Positions 14,102 through 21,371 are shown, counted from the first letter of the stretch. The stretch is DNA of 25,273 nucleotides from Thermoplasmatota archaeon (GCA_016930995.1 JAFGFQ010000035.1:1-25273), one strand, 5' to 3'. The notes: generated from the sequence alone by a model not told the origin. Numbers and translations: made by a program.

Positions 14102-15128
14102 ACGGTTCAAGAATCACCTTCATAGAATCCTTTGCCTTTGCGACGAGCTGAAAGCCTCGTGCTGCCTCAGAGAGCGGTAGAGTATGGGAGATCATATCGA
14201 CAACACCAACTTTTTTAGAACGAATCAAGTCAATTGCCGTGGTAATATCCTGTGGTCCCCCTGCATAGGTCGAGACCATGGTAATCTGCTTGTTCCACAA
14301 CTCGAACAACGGCAACGGGATGTCAATTCCTGGCTGTGTTGGCGCGAAGAACAGGATAGTCCCACCACTCTCCACAGATCGTAACGCTTGTTGGACCGCT
14401 GGTATCGCACCGGTGCTAAGAATCACCAGGTCTGCTAGTCTGCCGTCATTGTGGCTTTTGACTTGTTCAGGAACGTTATCTTTGGCATGAATGATAGCCT
14501 CAGCGCCAAACCTTTTTGCTGCTGTCAACCTGTACTCCTCGACATCCGTCGCAAAGATTCTTTCAGCGCCCCATGCCTTCGCAAGTTTTATCTGAAGTAA
14601 CCCGGAAATCCCACTGCCGATCACCAGGACAATCTGCCCTGGCGTCATCCGAGCGATCCGCAAACCACGTACGACACAGGCCAACGGTTCAATGAACACG
14701 CCCTCATCATAGGTCATCTGCTTCGGAAGAACGAACACCCCGTTTTTGACATTAATCTCTGGGACACGGAGATACTCCGCAAACCCACCAGGGTCAAAGT
14801 TCGTCGTATGCAGGGTATGACAGAGTGTATGCTGGTTTTTTTTACAAAACCGGCAGGTGTTGCAGGGGACATGATGAGAGACGAACACCCGGTCGCCTTT
14901 CTTATATTTCCTAACGTTTTTTCCGACCTCGACAATCTCCCCGGTGATCTCATGGCCAAGGACCTTTGGTGCTTTCTTGATGCGGTACCACTCCATGACG
15001 TCGCTGCCGCAGATGCCGCTGGCTTTCACCTTCACTAGCAGTTCACTATCATTAATTGTTGGAATCGGCATTTCTTCGATACGGACATCATCATTCTTAT
15101 AGTACATTGCGACCTTCATTGTTTTCAT
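14100..15128 (-). CDS. Zinc-dependent alcohol/polyol dehydrogenase (MDR family)
   Basis: The 342-residue medium-chain dehydrogenase has the catalytic zinc ligand in ASGICGSDVMEWY (C at about residue 40) and GHEITGEIVEVG, and four structural-zinc cysteines in PCNTCRFCKKNQHTLC. The nucleotide-binding motif is IGSGISGLLQIKLAKAWG. The overall order is that of sorbitol, threonine or related L-iditol-type dehydrogenases. The usual EPL active-site Glu motif appears as FIEPLACVVRG. It oxidises a secondary alcohol or polyol with NAD(P); the substrate is not determinable by eye. It is transcribed singly from a promoter near 15160, divergent from the SecB-like gene. Confidence 0.9.
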   Translation of the reverse strand: MKTMKVAMYYKNDDVRIEEMPIPTINDSELLVKVKASGICGSDVMEWYRIKKAPKVLGHEITGEIVEVGKNVRKYKKGDRVFVSHHVPCNTCRFCKKNQHTLCHTLHTTNFDPGGFAEYLRVPEINVKNGVFVLPKQMTYDEGVFIEPLACVVRGLRIARMTPGQIVLVIGSGISGLLQIKLAKAWGAERIFATDVEEYRLTAAKRFGAEAIIHAKDNVPEQVKSHNDGRLADLVILSTGAIPAVQQALRSVESGGTILFFAPTQPGIDIPLPLFELWNKQITMVSTYAGGPQDITTAIDLIRSKKVGVVDMISHTLPLSEAARGFQLVAKAKDSMKVILEP

Positions 15129-15157
15129 AGAAACTCACGTCTTGTTATGGAGCATTG

Positions 15158-15218
15158 TTTAATAGATTTTTTTGCCGGGGAGCTGTACCATTTAGAGGTC
15201 ATAGTGTACTATAAAAAT
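15158..15218. promoter_or_regulatory. Divergent promoters between the dehydrogenase and SecB-like genes
   Basis: In the 145-base gap (15129-15273), CTATTAAACA is read on the minus strand about 30 bases before the dehydrogenase start. ACTATAAAAATC (15207-15218) is read on the plus strand about 60 bases before the SecB-like gene. No other gene is seen here. Confidence 0.4.
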
Positions 15219-15273
15219 CTGGAATTCTCTATGGTTTTTCTAAACGAAAGACGTAAAAGGAGGTTTCTGTTTA

Positions 15274-15717
15274 TTGGAGCACGCTATGGTAATTAAGGTA
15301 ATCAAATTAAAAACAATTGAGGCACGTCGCTACGTAGAACCAGATGATAAACCACGGCAGATCCGCATTGACCATAATAGCCAGATATCTCAGGTCATGA
15401 ACAATGCAGAGAAAAATCTGACGATTGAGTTTCAATATACCGCCAGTTACGGTCCTATTGGGATGATCAAACTAGATGGCACTATTCTTTGTGAGGAAAA
15501 CGAAGCAAAGGAATTAGCAAAAGAATGGCAGAACACCAGGAAAATGCCTGATCAGTTCGCAAGCACTATTCATACTGCCATCATGCATACGTGTGTCCCG
15601 GAGGCGGTCGGTATTGCCAAAGACCTGGGGTTACCCCCACCAATACCGTTGCCGCAGGTCAGACTTGGCTCTGATCCAAAGAAGGGGCAAAGCCAGGGTG
15701 GCATCGAAGTCGCTTGA
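15274..15717 (+). CDS. Small cytosolic protein with SecB-like features, TTG start
   Basis: The 147-residue protein starts with TTG. GGAGGT at 15259-15264 lies nine bases before this TTG, and 21 bases before the in-frame ATG at 15286, so the TTG is the better start. The first half is strand-rich (VIKVIKLKTIEARRY, QIRIDHNSQ, LTIEFQYTASYGPIGMIKLDGTI). The second half has a long helix and ends with GLPPPIPLPQVRLG, which resembles the Pro-rich C-terminal end (GFPPL-LPPI) of SecB. SecB-like chaperones exist in some archaea. The match is by pattern only; an unrelated archaeal domain of unknown function is the alternative. UMP kinase follows after 50 bases. Confidence 0.5.
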   Translation: MEHAMVIKVIKLKTIEARRYVEPDDKPRQIRIDHNSQISQVMNNAEKNLTIEFQYTASYGPIGMIKLDGTILCEENEAKELAKEWQNTRKMPDQFASTIHTAIMHTCVPEAVGIAKDLGLPPPIPLPQVRLGSDPKKGQSQGGIEVA

Positions 15718-15767
15718 TCAATTTTTTCTGTAGTATGTTTAAATAAATTGAAAGGATACTTGGCGTG

Positions 15768-16442
15768 ATGAAAACTGTTGTTGTGTCCATTGGAGGATCT
15801 GTGGTTCTTTCTGACGAGGCTGATGTTCCTTTCTTAATTAACCTTACCAGTTTGTTTAAAAGAATCAGTAATGACTATAAGCTGTTCGTCATCGTCGGGG
15901 GAGGAAAGACAGCTCGGCGGTACATTCAGCTGGGTCGTGAGCTTGGGTTTGACGAGGATACGCTAGATTTGATAGGTATTGATGTAACGCGGGTGAACGC
16001 TCGGATTATCGCTCATCTGCTCGGTGTTTCAAACACAGAGATTCCGCGTAGCACGAGTGATGCTTTAACGCTTGATTTCCCAATTGTCGTCATGGGTGGG
16101 ACGGACCCTCGTCATAGTACCGATCTTGTCGGAGCGGAGTTAGCAGAAAAAACTGGTGCGGTCCGTTTTGTCAATGCAACAAATGTGGATGGCATCTATG
16201 ATAAAGACCCGAACAAATATAAGGATGCAAAGCAGCTCAAGGAAGTCTCCATTGATCATCTGATTGAGAAATATGGGACGACATGGGGCACAGCAGGCAA
16301 GAACATCTTTATGGATGAACCTGCACTTGAGATTATTAAGAAAGCAAAACTACCGACCTTTGTGGTGAATGGGAAGCGGTTGGACCAGTTGGAGAAAGCA
16401 TTGTTAGGTCAGTCGTTTGATGGAACGATTATTCTTGTGTAA
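15768..16442 (+). CDS. pyrH: Archaeal-type UMP kinase (PyrH)
   Basis: The 224-residue amino-acid-kinase-fold protein has VSIGGSVV at the N-terminus, VIVGGGKTARRYI, MGGTDPRHSTD, NATNVDGIYDKDPN and TWGTAGKNIFMDEPALEII, the archaeal UMP kinase signatures. It phosphorylates UMP to UDP with ATP and has the archaeal length (about 225 residues). An overlapping GTG at 15765 is an alternative start. TTTAAATAA at 15738-15746 lies some 25 bases upstream, so the transcript may be leaderless at the ATG. The T8 run at 16454-16461 is the likely terminator. Confidence 0.95.
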   Translation: MKTVVVSIGGSVVLSDEADVPFLINLTSLFKRISNDYKLFVIVGGGKTARRYIQLGRELGFDEDTLDLIGIDVTRVNARIIAHLLGVSNTEIPRSTSDALTLDFPIVVMGGTDPRHSTDLVGAELAEKTGAVRFVNATNVDGIYDKDPNKYKDAKQLKEVSIDHLIEKYGTTWGTAGKNIFMDEPALEIIKKAKLPTFVVNGKRLDQLEKALLGQSFDGTIILV

Positions 16443-16453
16443 GGGATAAGAGG

Positions 16454-16461
16454 TTTTTTTT
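16454..16461 (+). terminator. Poly-T terminator after UMP kinase
   Basis: Eight T bases (in GAGG-T8-ACCC) follow the pyrH stop by about 12 bases. No stem is evident. Confidence 0.5.
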
Positions 16462-16484
16462 ACCCATCCTATTGGAAAGAAAGG

Positions 16485-16529
16485 TATTTATATTACATCA
16501 ACATTACGTATTCCCACAAAATTCCCACA
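16485..16529 (+). promoter_or_regulatory. Promoter with tandem 9-base repeat before the AbrB-ACT gene
   Basis: A TATA-like TATTTATATT at 16485-16494 is followed by two exact copies of ATTCCCACA, at 16510-16518 and 16521-16529. Their spacing is 11 bases, about one helical turn. They cover the predicted transcript start, some 25 bases after the TATA element, and lie 11-30 bases before the gene. This is a good position for a repressor site, possibly of the encoded AbrB-type protein. Confidence 0.55.
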
Positions 16530-16539
16530 TAGGTGAACG

Positions 16540-16959
16540 ATGACCGCGATCATACGACTTGATACACGAGGAAGACTCGTCATCCCCAACGAATACCGAG
16601 AAACCCTCGACCTCAAAGAAGGAGACGAAGTGCTCATGAGCCTTGATACAAAAACAAACACCCTCATCATCAGCCCGGTCTATGGGAAAGCTGACAACCT
16701 CATAAAAATCGATATTGAATTCGACGACAAACCAGGCAGTCTAGCGACCCTTGCGGAAACATTAGCAAAAATCAACATCGACCTTGTCATGACCGAATCA
16801 AAAAGCTTCCAGCGAGGACAAAAAGCACGATGGTACATCATCGCGGACATCACAAAATGTCCCTATGACGTTAACCAGATTAAAAAAACATTACTCCAAA
16901 ATCACTCCGTGGAGTCCGTGAGTATCACCAAGATAGCTCGTGATCGACTTCATCATTGA
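16540..16959 (+). CDS. AbrB/SpoVT-like DNA-binding protein with C-terminal ACT domain
   Basis: The 139-residue protein has a swapped-hairpin AbrB domain at residues 1-48 (IIRLDTRGRLVIPNEYRETL, LKEGDEVLMSL, IISPV) and an ACT-type domain at about 54-135. In the latter, IKIDIEFDDKPGSLATLAETLAKINID is the classical strand-helix start of the domain. ACT domains bind amino acids or other small ligands, so this is probably a ligand-sensing transcription regulator. It is the first gene of a plus-strand run with a small membrane peptide (gap 75 bases) and a radical SAM enzyme. The ligand is unknown. The repeat in its own promoter suggests autoregulation. Confidence 0.85.
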   Translation: MTAIIRLDTRGRLVIPNEYRETLDLKEGDEVLMSLDTKTNTLIISPVYGKADNLIKIDIEFDDKPGSLATLAETLAKINIDLVMTESKSFQRGQKARWYIIADITKCPYDVNQIKKTLLQNHSVESVSITKIARDRLHH

Positions 16960-17034
16960 AGAACAACAATTTTCTTCACCTCTATTTTTCGATTCCACCA
17001 ATAACACCAGTGGAAAAACTAAGGAGAAGACATT

Positions 17035-17334
17035 ATGAAACACCAAGAAATCTTCACATCAAAGGCAGCTCCAATCCGACAAGGATTGACCCTAACAAAG
17101 ACAGAAAAAATATATGAAATCGGCCAAACCCTTGGCATCACCCGAAGCAACATCGTCAAAACATTACAGAAGAAGCCATGGATCCAGAACTGCATCACCA
17201 TGCTTGTTGCAGCTGCGGTGATCGTACTTTGCTCTGCACTCTGCGTAAAAGCAAACCACTATGGCGGAATCAGCACCCAAGATTTCGACATACTAAGCCG
17301 ATTGATGTACACGACGTTTGGCAGATTTTTCTAA
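17035..17334 (+). CDS. Small membrane protein, candidate partner or substrate of the radical SAM enzyme
   Basis: The 99-residue protein has a polar N-terminal part (1-48, with EKIYEIGQTLGITRSNIVKTLQ), one hydrophobic segment (about 50-73, with MLVAAAVIVLCSALCVKA) and a C-terminal tail of about 26 residues (NHYGGISTQDFDILSR then LMYTTFGRFF). Cysteines occur at 53, 67 and 71. AAGGAGA precedes the ATG by a good distance. The N-terminal stretch looks somewhat like a helix-turn-helix, so a membrane-bound regulator is the alternative. I do not recognise a family. Its location directly before a SPASM-type radical SAM gene is the usual layout of a modified-peptide precursor. Confidence 0.6.
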   Translation: MKHQEIFTSKAAPIRQGLTLTKTEKIYEIGQTLGITRSNIVKTLQKKPWIQNCITMLVAAAVIVLCSALCVKANHYGGISTQDFDILSRLMYTTFGRFF

Positions 17335-17350
17335 AAAAAAAAAAGAAGAC

Positions 17351-17383
17351 ACGATGCAATGCTATATTCTCTGATTGCATCGT
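17351..17383 (+). terminator. Perfect 10-bp hairpin followed by a T-rich tract between peptide and radical SAM genes
   Basis: ACGATGCAAT (17351-17360) and ATTGCATCGT (17374-17383) are exact reverse complements with a 13-base loop. A pyrimidine tract with six T bases follows at 17390-17395. The position between a small gene and an enzyme gene suggests partial termination or an RNA-stability element that raises the level of the small product. Confidence 0.65.
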
Positions 17384-17416
17384 TCTCCCTTTTTTAAAAA
17401 AAAGGAAAATGAAACC

Positions 17417-18451
17417 ATGCGACAAAAACGATGGACACCCTATGCTGCCCTCTACGAACTGACCCTTCGTTGTAACATGCGCTGCATTCACTGCGGCTCA
17501 ACAGCAGGAAGACCACGTGAAAAAGAACTTAACACAGAGGATTGGAACACCATCACAGAACAACTCGCTGATCTTCGCTGTAAAGAAATCACCCTGCTGG
17601 GGGGAGAACCATTCCTTCAACCAGATTGGTACTCCATTGCATCCACGATCACTACCTACGGAATTAACGTCACCATCATTTCAAACGCCTCCTGCATCAC
17701 TAGTGACATAATCTTAAAACTCAGGACCCTTGAGCCATACGCTATTGGCATCAGCATCGATGGCGGAACACCACTCACACATGATAGCCTCAGACAACAC
17801 CCGGGATCGTTTGATACCTGTATCCAGACTCTAGAAAAATTGACAAATGCTAATCTGCCGACTACGGTCATTACCACTCTTAACAAAAATAACATTCAAG
17901 AACTCCCCCTGCTTCGAAACATACTGGTAAAGAAAGGTGTTGCGTGGCAACTCCAGATAGCTGCCCCTATCGGCCGATTCCCAAGGGAACTTGCACTGTC
18001 AAAAGAAGAGTTCTACGCAGCTGCCTTATTTATTGCAACCACAAGAAAAACCTATAGTATGAAAGAACTACCAATCCTGGGCGCACACTGTTTTGGGTAT
18101 CACTCACAGACACTGCCAAATATCAATTTACTCCCTATTTGGAGAGGGTGCCAAGCAGGAATTTCTCTCCTCGGCATACAAAGTGATGGTGCAGTAAAAG
18201 GATGCTTGTCCTTACCAGAGGAATACATCGAGGGAAACATAAAAAACACAAGCCTAGAAGACCTATGGTCAAACCCAACAACGTTCTCCTATAATAGAAG
18301 GTTTTCCACGGACGATCTCATAAACACCTGTCAGGGGTGCTCGTTTGGCAAGACCTGCAAAGGAGGATGTCTTGCACTCTCAACAGCAACAACAGGAAAA
18401 CCACACGGCGATCCCTATTGTCTCAAAGAAATAGAAAAAAAATTCAGATAA
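17417..18451 (+). CDS. Radical SAM/SPASM-domain enzyme, putative peptide maturase
   Basis: The 344-residue protein begins at the ATG at 17417, preceded by AAAGGAAAATG; upstream in-frame starts would run through the hairpin. The radical SAM cluster ligands are C19, C23 and C26 (CNMRCIHC), followed by LGGEPFLQPDW and SNAS. The C-terminal SPASM region has C245-x12-G-x4-C263, then C305-x2-C308-x5-C314-x3-C318-x16-C335, one residue from the canonical pattern. It should bind two auxiliary [4Fe-4S] clusters. Such enzymes modify ribosomally made peptides or proteins. The 99-residue gene directly upstream is the likely substrate, by position only. The specific subfamily is not assigned. Confidence 0.88.
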   Translation: MRQKRWTPYAALYELTLRCNMRCIHCGSTAGRPREKELNTEDWNTITEQLADLRCKEITLLGGEPFLQPDWYSIASTITTYGINVTIISNASCITSDIILKLRTLEPYAIGISIDGGTPLTHDSLRQHPGSFDTCIQTLEKLTNANLPTTVITTLNKNNIQELPLLRNILVKKGVAWQLQIAAPIGRFPRELALSKEEFYAAALFIATTRKTYSMKELPILGAHCFGYHSQTLPNINLLPIWRGCQAGISLLGIQSDGAVKGCLSLPEEYIEGNIKNTSLEDLWSNPTTFSYNRRFSTDDLINTCQGCSFGKTCKGGCLALSTATTGKPHGDPYCLKEIEKKFR

Positions 18452-18519
18452 AAAGTATGATCTCATCTCCTCGAACCGATACTCCCCCCATTCCATAACA
18501 GAGAGAAAAAAACCGTTGT

Positions 18520-19734
18520 TTAACTCCCAAAAATATGCTGGACCATCCATTCCGCATTAAATGGTATCTGATCCTTATATTCCTGACCAACCCCAATGAA
18601 CAACAATGGCTTGCCTATCGTGTACGCTATCGAAAGAGAACTCCCGCCCTTTGCATCCGCATCGACCTTTGTCAGAATCACACCATCGATGCCGACGACC
18701 TCATTAAACCGCTTTGCCTGCTCCACCGCATCATTCCCGGACAACGCATCACCAACAAAGATAATCATATCTGGTTTTGCGACCCGTTTGATCTTAGCCA
18801 TCTCATCCATGAGATTGGAGTTCGTCTGCATCCGACCAGCGGTATCAAGCAACACCACGTCCTTATGTTTCGCCTTTGCATGCTCAATAGCATCATAGGC
18901 GACTGCCGCAGGATCTGACCCCGGTCCATGCTTTACAATCTTCACACCAAGATTGTCCGCATGAATCGTCAGCTGCTCAATAGCCCCCGCACGGAACGTG
19001 TCACCAGCAGCCATCACACAGGTCTTGCCAACCTTCTGAAGCTGAAAGGCTATCTTAGCAATCGAAAGAGTTTTCCCAGTGCCATTTACACCAACAAACA
19101 TAATCACCACCGGCTTCTTCCGCTCAGTGATGAATTTCTCAAAATCAAAGTTACTTGATTTCAACACATGGCTGATTGCGTTTTTCAAAACAGTCTCCAC
19201 AAGGTCCCCCGCTTTCCCCTTATCAAACGGGACACGTTTGATCTGCTGTTTCACATCCTTTTTAATCGAATCAATCACAGAATAGGCGACATCCGCCTCA
19301 AGCAGCCCCATCTCAAGGTCCCAGAGCAACTCGTCAAGCTTATTTTCATCAATAGTCCAGGTGGGTTTTTTCTCAACCTGCACGGTCTCTTCGATGCTCT
19401 TGCGGGTCTGAAGCGCACGCTGCAGCTCGCTTTCAATGCTTTCCTCTATCTGTCTATCAATCTGCTTCTCCCGCTGTTTTTTCTCCTCACTGACCGGTTT
19501 TTGCATACGCAACGCACGCTTGCGTGTGACCACAGGCTGCGGTTCTTTTTTTATCTCAGAAATAACAAGCGGAACATCCCCTTGTTTTTTCTCAGGGCTC
19601 ACCTGCATCGGGGGTTCCTGAGGTTCAACCTGCTGTCTTTTTTCCAGTTTCTCTTCTTTTTTTAACTCAGATTCTATCTCTGCTTCAATGTTCTTTTCAA
19701 AGAGTTTCAATTTCTTTTTAAGAAAATCAAACAT
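18520..19734 (-). CDS. ftsY: FtsY, signal recognition particle receptor GTPase
   Basis: The 404-residue protein has a charged A domain (about 1-125), the helical N domain (about 126-205) and the GTPase G domain. The latter has P-loop GVNGTGKT at 215-222, DTFRAGAIEQL, DTAGRMQTNSNLMDEM, TKVDADAKGG and the closing GKPLLFIGVGQEYKD. It docks SRP-ribosome complexes on the membrane and hydrolyses GTP together with Ffh/SRP54. The gene lies 22 bases after prefoldin alpha, a pairing that is common in archaea, and is probably cotranscribed. Confidence 0.97.
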   Translation of the reverse strand: MFDFLKKKLKLFEKNIEAEIESELKKEEKLEKRQQVEPQEPPMQVSPEKKQGDVPLVISEIKKEPQPVVTRKRALRMQKPVSEEKKQREKQIDRQIEESIESELQRALQTRKSIEETVQVEKKPTWTIDENKLDELLWDLEMGLLEADVAYSVIDSIKKDVKQQIKRVPFDKGKAGDLVETVLKNAISHVLKSSNFDFEKFITERKKPVVIMFVGVNGTGKTLSIAKIAFQLQKVGKTCVMAAGDTFRAGAIEQLTIHADNLGVKIVKHGPGSDPAAVAYDAIEHAKAKHKDVVLLDTAGRMQTNSNLMDEMAKIKRVAKPDMIIFVGDALSGNDAVEQAKRFNEVVGIDGVILTKVDADAKGGSSLSIAYTIGKPLLFIGVGQEYKDQIPFNAEWMVQHIFGS

Positions 19735-19756
19735 GCGTATCCCAACAACAATGCTT

Positions 19757-20176
19757 CTATCGTTGTGTTTCTTCCATCATCTTCTGTGTTTTACGGGACA
19801 GTTCCTCAGCATCGCTTTGTACCTTCTGCCCTAGCTGGACCATCTTCTCAAGGTTTTCCTGTATTCGTTTCATCCGTTCTTCCAGCTTGCCTAGTGCTTC
19901 CTCAGCGGTTTTTTCAACGACGACCCCTGCCCCGACACCAATCAGGACGTTCGAGGCGTTACTCAGAGATGCATTCAGGAAAGTACCCGCACCAAGGGGG
20001 ATGAGAAGCGCTGATTTTTCATCAGCCGTCTGCAGTTGCTCCACCGTTATTTTCGCCCGTTGATATTCCGCGAGAGTTGACTGCAGGTATTGAAGCTGCA
20101 GGTCAATGGATTCAAGCTGCTGTTTATAATACTCAATTAAGGTAAGATTCCTGGTTATTTCTTCGTCTTTTACCAT
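19757..20176 (-). CDS. pfdA: Prefoldin alpha subunit
   Basis: The 139-residue protein has the prefoldin alpha layout: an N-terminal coiled-coil helix (EITRNLTLIEYYKQQLESIDL), a central beta-hairpin region (ALLIPLGAGTFLNASL, VLIGVGAGVVVEKTAEEA), and a C-terminal coiled-coil helix (KLEERMKRIQENLEKMVQLG). Two alpha and four beta subunits form a jellyfish-shaped chaperone that hands unfolded protein to the thermosome. The length is normal. It precedes ftsY in the same direction. Confidence 0.95.
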   Translation of the reverse strand: MVKDEEITRNLTLIEYYKQQLESIDLQLQYLQSTLAEYQRAKITVEQLQTADEKSALLIPLGAGTFLNASLSNASNVLIGVGAGVVVEKTAEEALGKLEERMKRIQENLEKMVQLGQKVQSDAEELSRKTQKMMEETQR

Positions 20177-20296
20177 GTTGTCCCTTCAGAACATCCAGTA
20201 GGAAGTGTATCCCTCTATCAAAGAAGGTCTTATTAATATCTTTCCTGGGCCAGTCATAATCCGTAGCAAAAGTGTTAAAAAATAACAGACATCAGA

Positions 20297-20312
20297 AAGT
20301 AAATTATTTATA
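20297..20312 (+). promoter_or_regulatory. TATA-like promoter of the 31-residue microprotein gene
   Basis: AAAGTAAATTATTTATAC at about 20295-20312 is an A/T-rich TATA-type element. It would place a transcript start about 20330, leaving a leader of roughly 30 bases with the strong purine run AGGAGAAGGAGAGGAAGG before the ATG. Confidence 0.45.
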
Positions 20313-20363
20313 CAAACGGTCGATGTACTCTTGTTAGGAGAAGGAGAGGAAGGGACAAACCCC

Positions 20364-20459
20364 ATGAAACTCAGTAGAGAATTCGTTGAAAAATTCTCAG
20401 AAATATTTTTAGAAGATACCATGGCTGACTTCTTTAAAATAAAAGAAGAGAGCCGATAA
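20364..20459 (+). CDS. Microprotein of 31 residues, amphipathic helix, function unknown
   Basis: A short ORF gives MKLSREFVEKFSEIFLED, then TMADFFKIKEESR, 31 residues. It is likely real because a TATA-like element lies some 55 bases upstream, a very strong Shine-Dalgarno-like run (AGGAGAAGGAGAGGAAGG) lies directly upstream, and a T9 run follows 16 bases after the stop. The protein is rich in Phe and in charged residues and would form an amphipathic helix. It might bind a partner or a membrane. No family is recognised. It lies between divergent prefoldin/ftsY and a metallophosphoesterase gene. Confidence 0.6.
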   Translation: MKLSREFVEKFSEIFLEDTMADFFKIKEESR

Positions 20460-20474
20460 TCCCCCTCTTCTTTA

Positions 20475-20483
20475 TTTTTTTTT
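20475..20483 (+). terminator. Poly-T terminator after the microprotein gene
   Basis: Nine T bases follow CCCCCTCTTCTTTA shortly after the microprotein stop and before the phosphoesterase start at 20525. Confidence 0.5.
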
Positions 20484-20524
20484 AAGTGATACTCTTATTA
20501 ACGAAAGGGTTCATTCTGAAATCC

Positions 20525-21154
20525 ATGAGAATCCTTGCAGTCGCCGATATCCACGGGGCACAATATCGCTTAAATCTCGTCCTGAACAATGTAGCGGTGC
20601 ATAAACCGGATCTTGTGGTTGTCTGCGGAGACATCACCCAGTTCGGACCAGGGGAGCTTGCAACGACCCTCCTAAACCAAATACCGGTACGGACTTTTGC
20701 CATCCCAGGAAATATCGACACATTTGATGTTGACCAAGGCATCGAAGCAAGTCATGCAACCAATCTTCACCTCAAGCACGTGGTGGTCCAGGGTGTTCCG
20801 TTTGTAGGAATCGGCCGAGAGATACCCGCACCCATCACGGACCCAATCCTGCTTGAAACAGGAGAAAAAAAACCACTGAAAACAGTTCTTGACCGAAAAA
20901 GCGTGCTGGTGACCCATGTCCCCCCCTATAAACTGCAAGATAGGATCTTCATAGGTACCCACGGAGGGAGCCGAGAACTGCACAGTATCCTTGACGCCGC
21001 TCATCCTCGAGTCGTGCTCTGCGGACACATCCATGAAGACCCAGGGGTAACACAAATGGAAAAAACGACAGTGGTCAACTGCAGCCTTGGGAAACGGACA
21101 GAAGGAGCACTCGTAGAAATAAACAAATCAGTGAAAATCACCATCCTTGATTAA
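20525..21154 (+). CDS. Calcineurin-like metallophosphoesterase (YfcE/MJ0936 type)
   Basis: The 209-residue protein from the ATG at 20525 has the five-block metallophosphoesterase pattern: ILAVADIHG (D-x-H), VCGDITQFG (GD), IPGNID (GN), VTHVPP (His) and LCGHIHEDPG (GHxH). The usual GNHD/E motif reads GNID. Proteins of this type are cyclic-nucleotide or general phosphodiesterases with two metal ions; the natural substrate is unknown. An in-frame upstream ATG at 20486 exists, but it overlaps the T-rich terminator region and lacks motif support. It converges on the tRNA gene. Confidence 0.9.
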   Translation: MRILAVADIHGAQYRLNLVLNNVAVHKPDLVVVCGDITQFGPGELATTLLNQIPVRTFAIPGNIDTFDVDQGIEASHATNLHLKHVVVQGVPFVGIGREIPAPITDPILLETGEKKPLKTVLDRKSVLVTHVPPYKLQDRIFIGTHGGSRELHSILDAAHPRVVLCGHIHEDPGVTQMEKTTVVNCSLGKRTEGALVEINKSVKITILD

Positions 21155-21165
21155 CAGCACCAGTG

Positions 21166-21174
21166 AAAAAAAAA
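21166..21174 (-). terminator. Poly-T terminator of the tRNA gene
   Basis: Nine T bases on the minus strand begin immediately after the tRNA discriminator base, as expected for a stand-alone archaeal tRNA transcript. Confidence 0.55.
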
Positions 21175-21247
21175 TAGCCCCGAACGGATTCGAACCGCCG
21201 TCACGAGAACCAGAGTCTCGTATGATTGACCACTACACCACGGGGCT
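21175..21247 (-). tRNA. tRNA-Gln, anticodon CTG
   Basis: The minus strand folds as a complete 73-base tRNA. The acceptor stem AGCCCCG pairs with CGGGGCT and has discriminator A. The anticodon stem CGAGA/TCTCG encloses the loop CTCTGGT with anticodon CTG, which reads CAG (Gln). The T loop is TTCGAAT. The D arm is GTGT...TCAT, with a T:T mismatch and a G:T pair. The T stem has two G:T pairs at its outer end. CCA is not encoded. A run of nine T bases (minus strand) directly follows the 3' end. Confidence 0.93.
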
Positions 21248-21362
21248 AAAGAGACGTCATCACAGTGTATTGTTGTTTCTGTGGAAGAAGAGAGGAAAAT
21301 CTCGTTCTTTATGAAATTTTCTATTTTTTGCCAACAAAATATTTATGATAATACAGAATTAC

Positions 21363-21371
21363 TTATAAATA
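21363..21371 (+). promoter_or_regulatory. TATA box before the geranylgeranyl-reductase-like gene
   Basis: TTATAAATAA (within 21363-21372) is a strong archaeal TATA element. Its centre is about 25 bases before the predicted first codon at 21390, the normal distance to a transcript start, so the mRNA would be leaderless or nearly so. Confidence 0.55.

Noticed and set aside
16993..17015. TTCCAC/GTGGAA inverted repeat before the 99-residue gene
   Set aside because: Only six pairs with an 11-base loop and no T tract; too weak to call a terminator or riboswitch.
19168..19665. Plus-strand ORF of 165 codons opposite ftsY
   Set aside because: It is antisense to the charged A domain and GTPase region of FtsY; the Phe/Leu-rich product reflects the complement of Lys/Glu codons.
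20486..20524. Upstream ATG of the metallophosphoesterase
   Set aside because: The extra 13 residues overlap the region right after the T9 terminator and carry no conserved sequence; the DIHG motif sits normally after the ATG at 20525.
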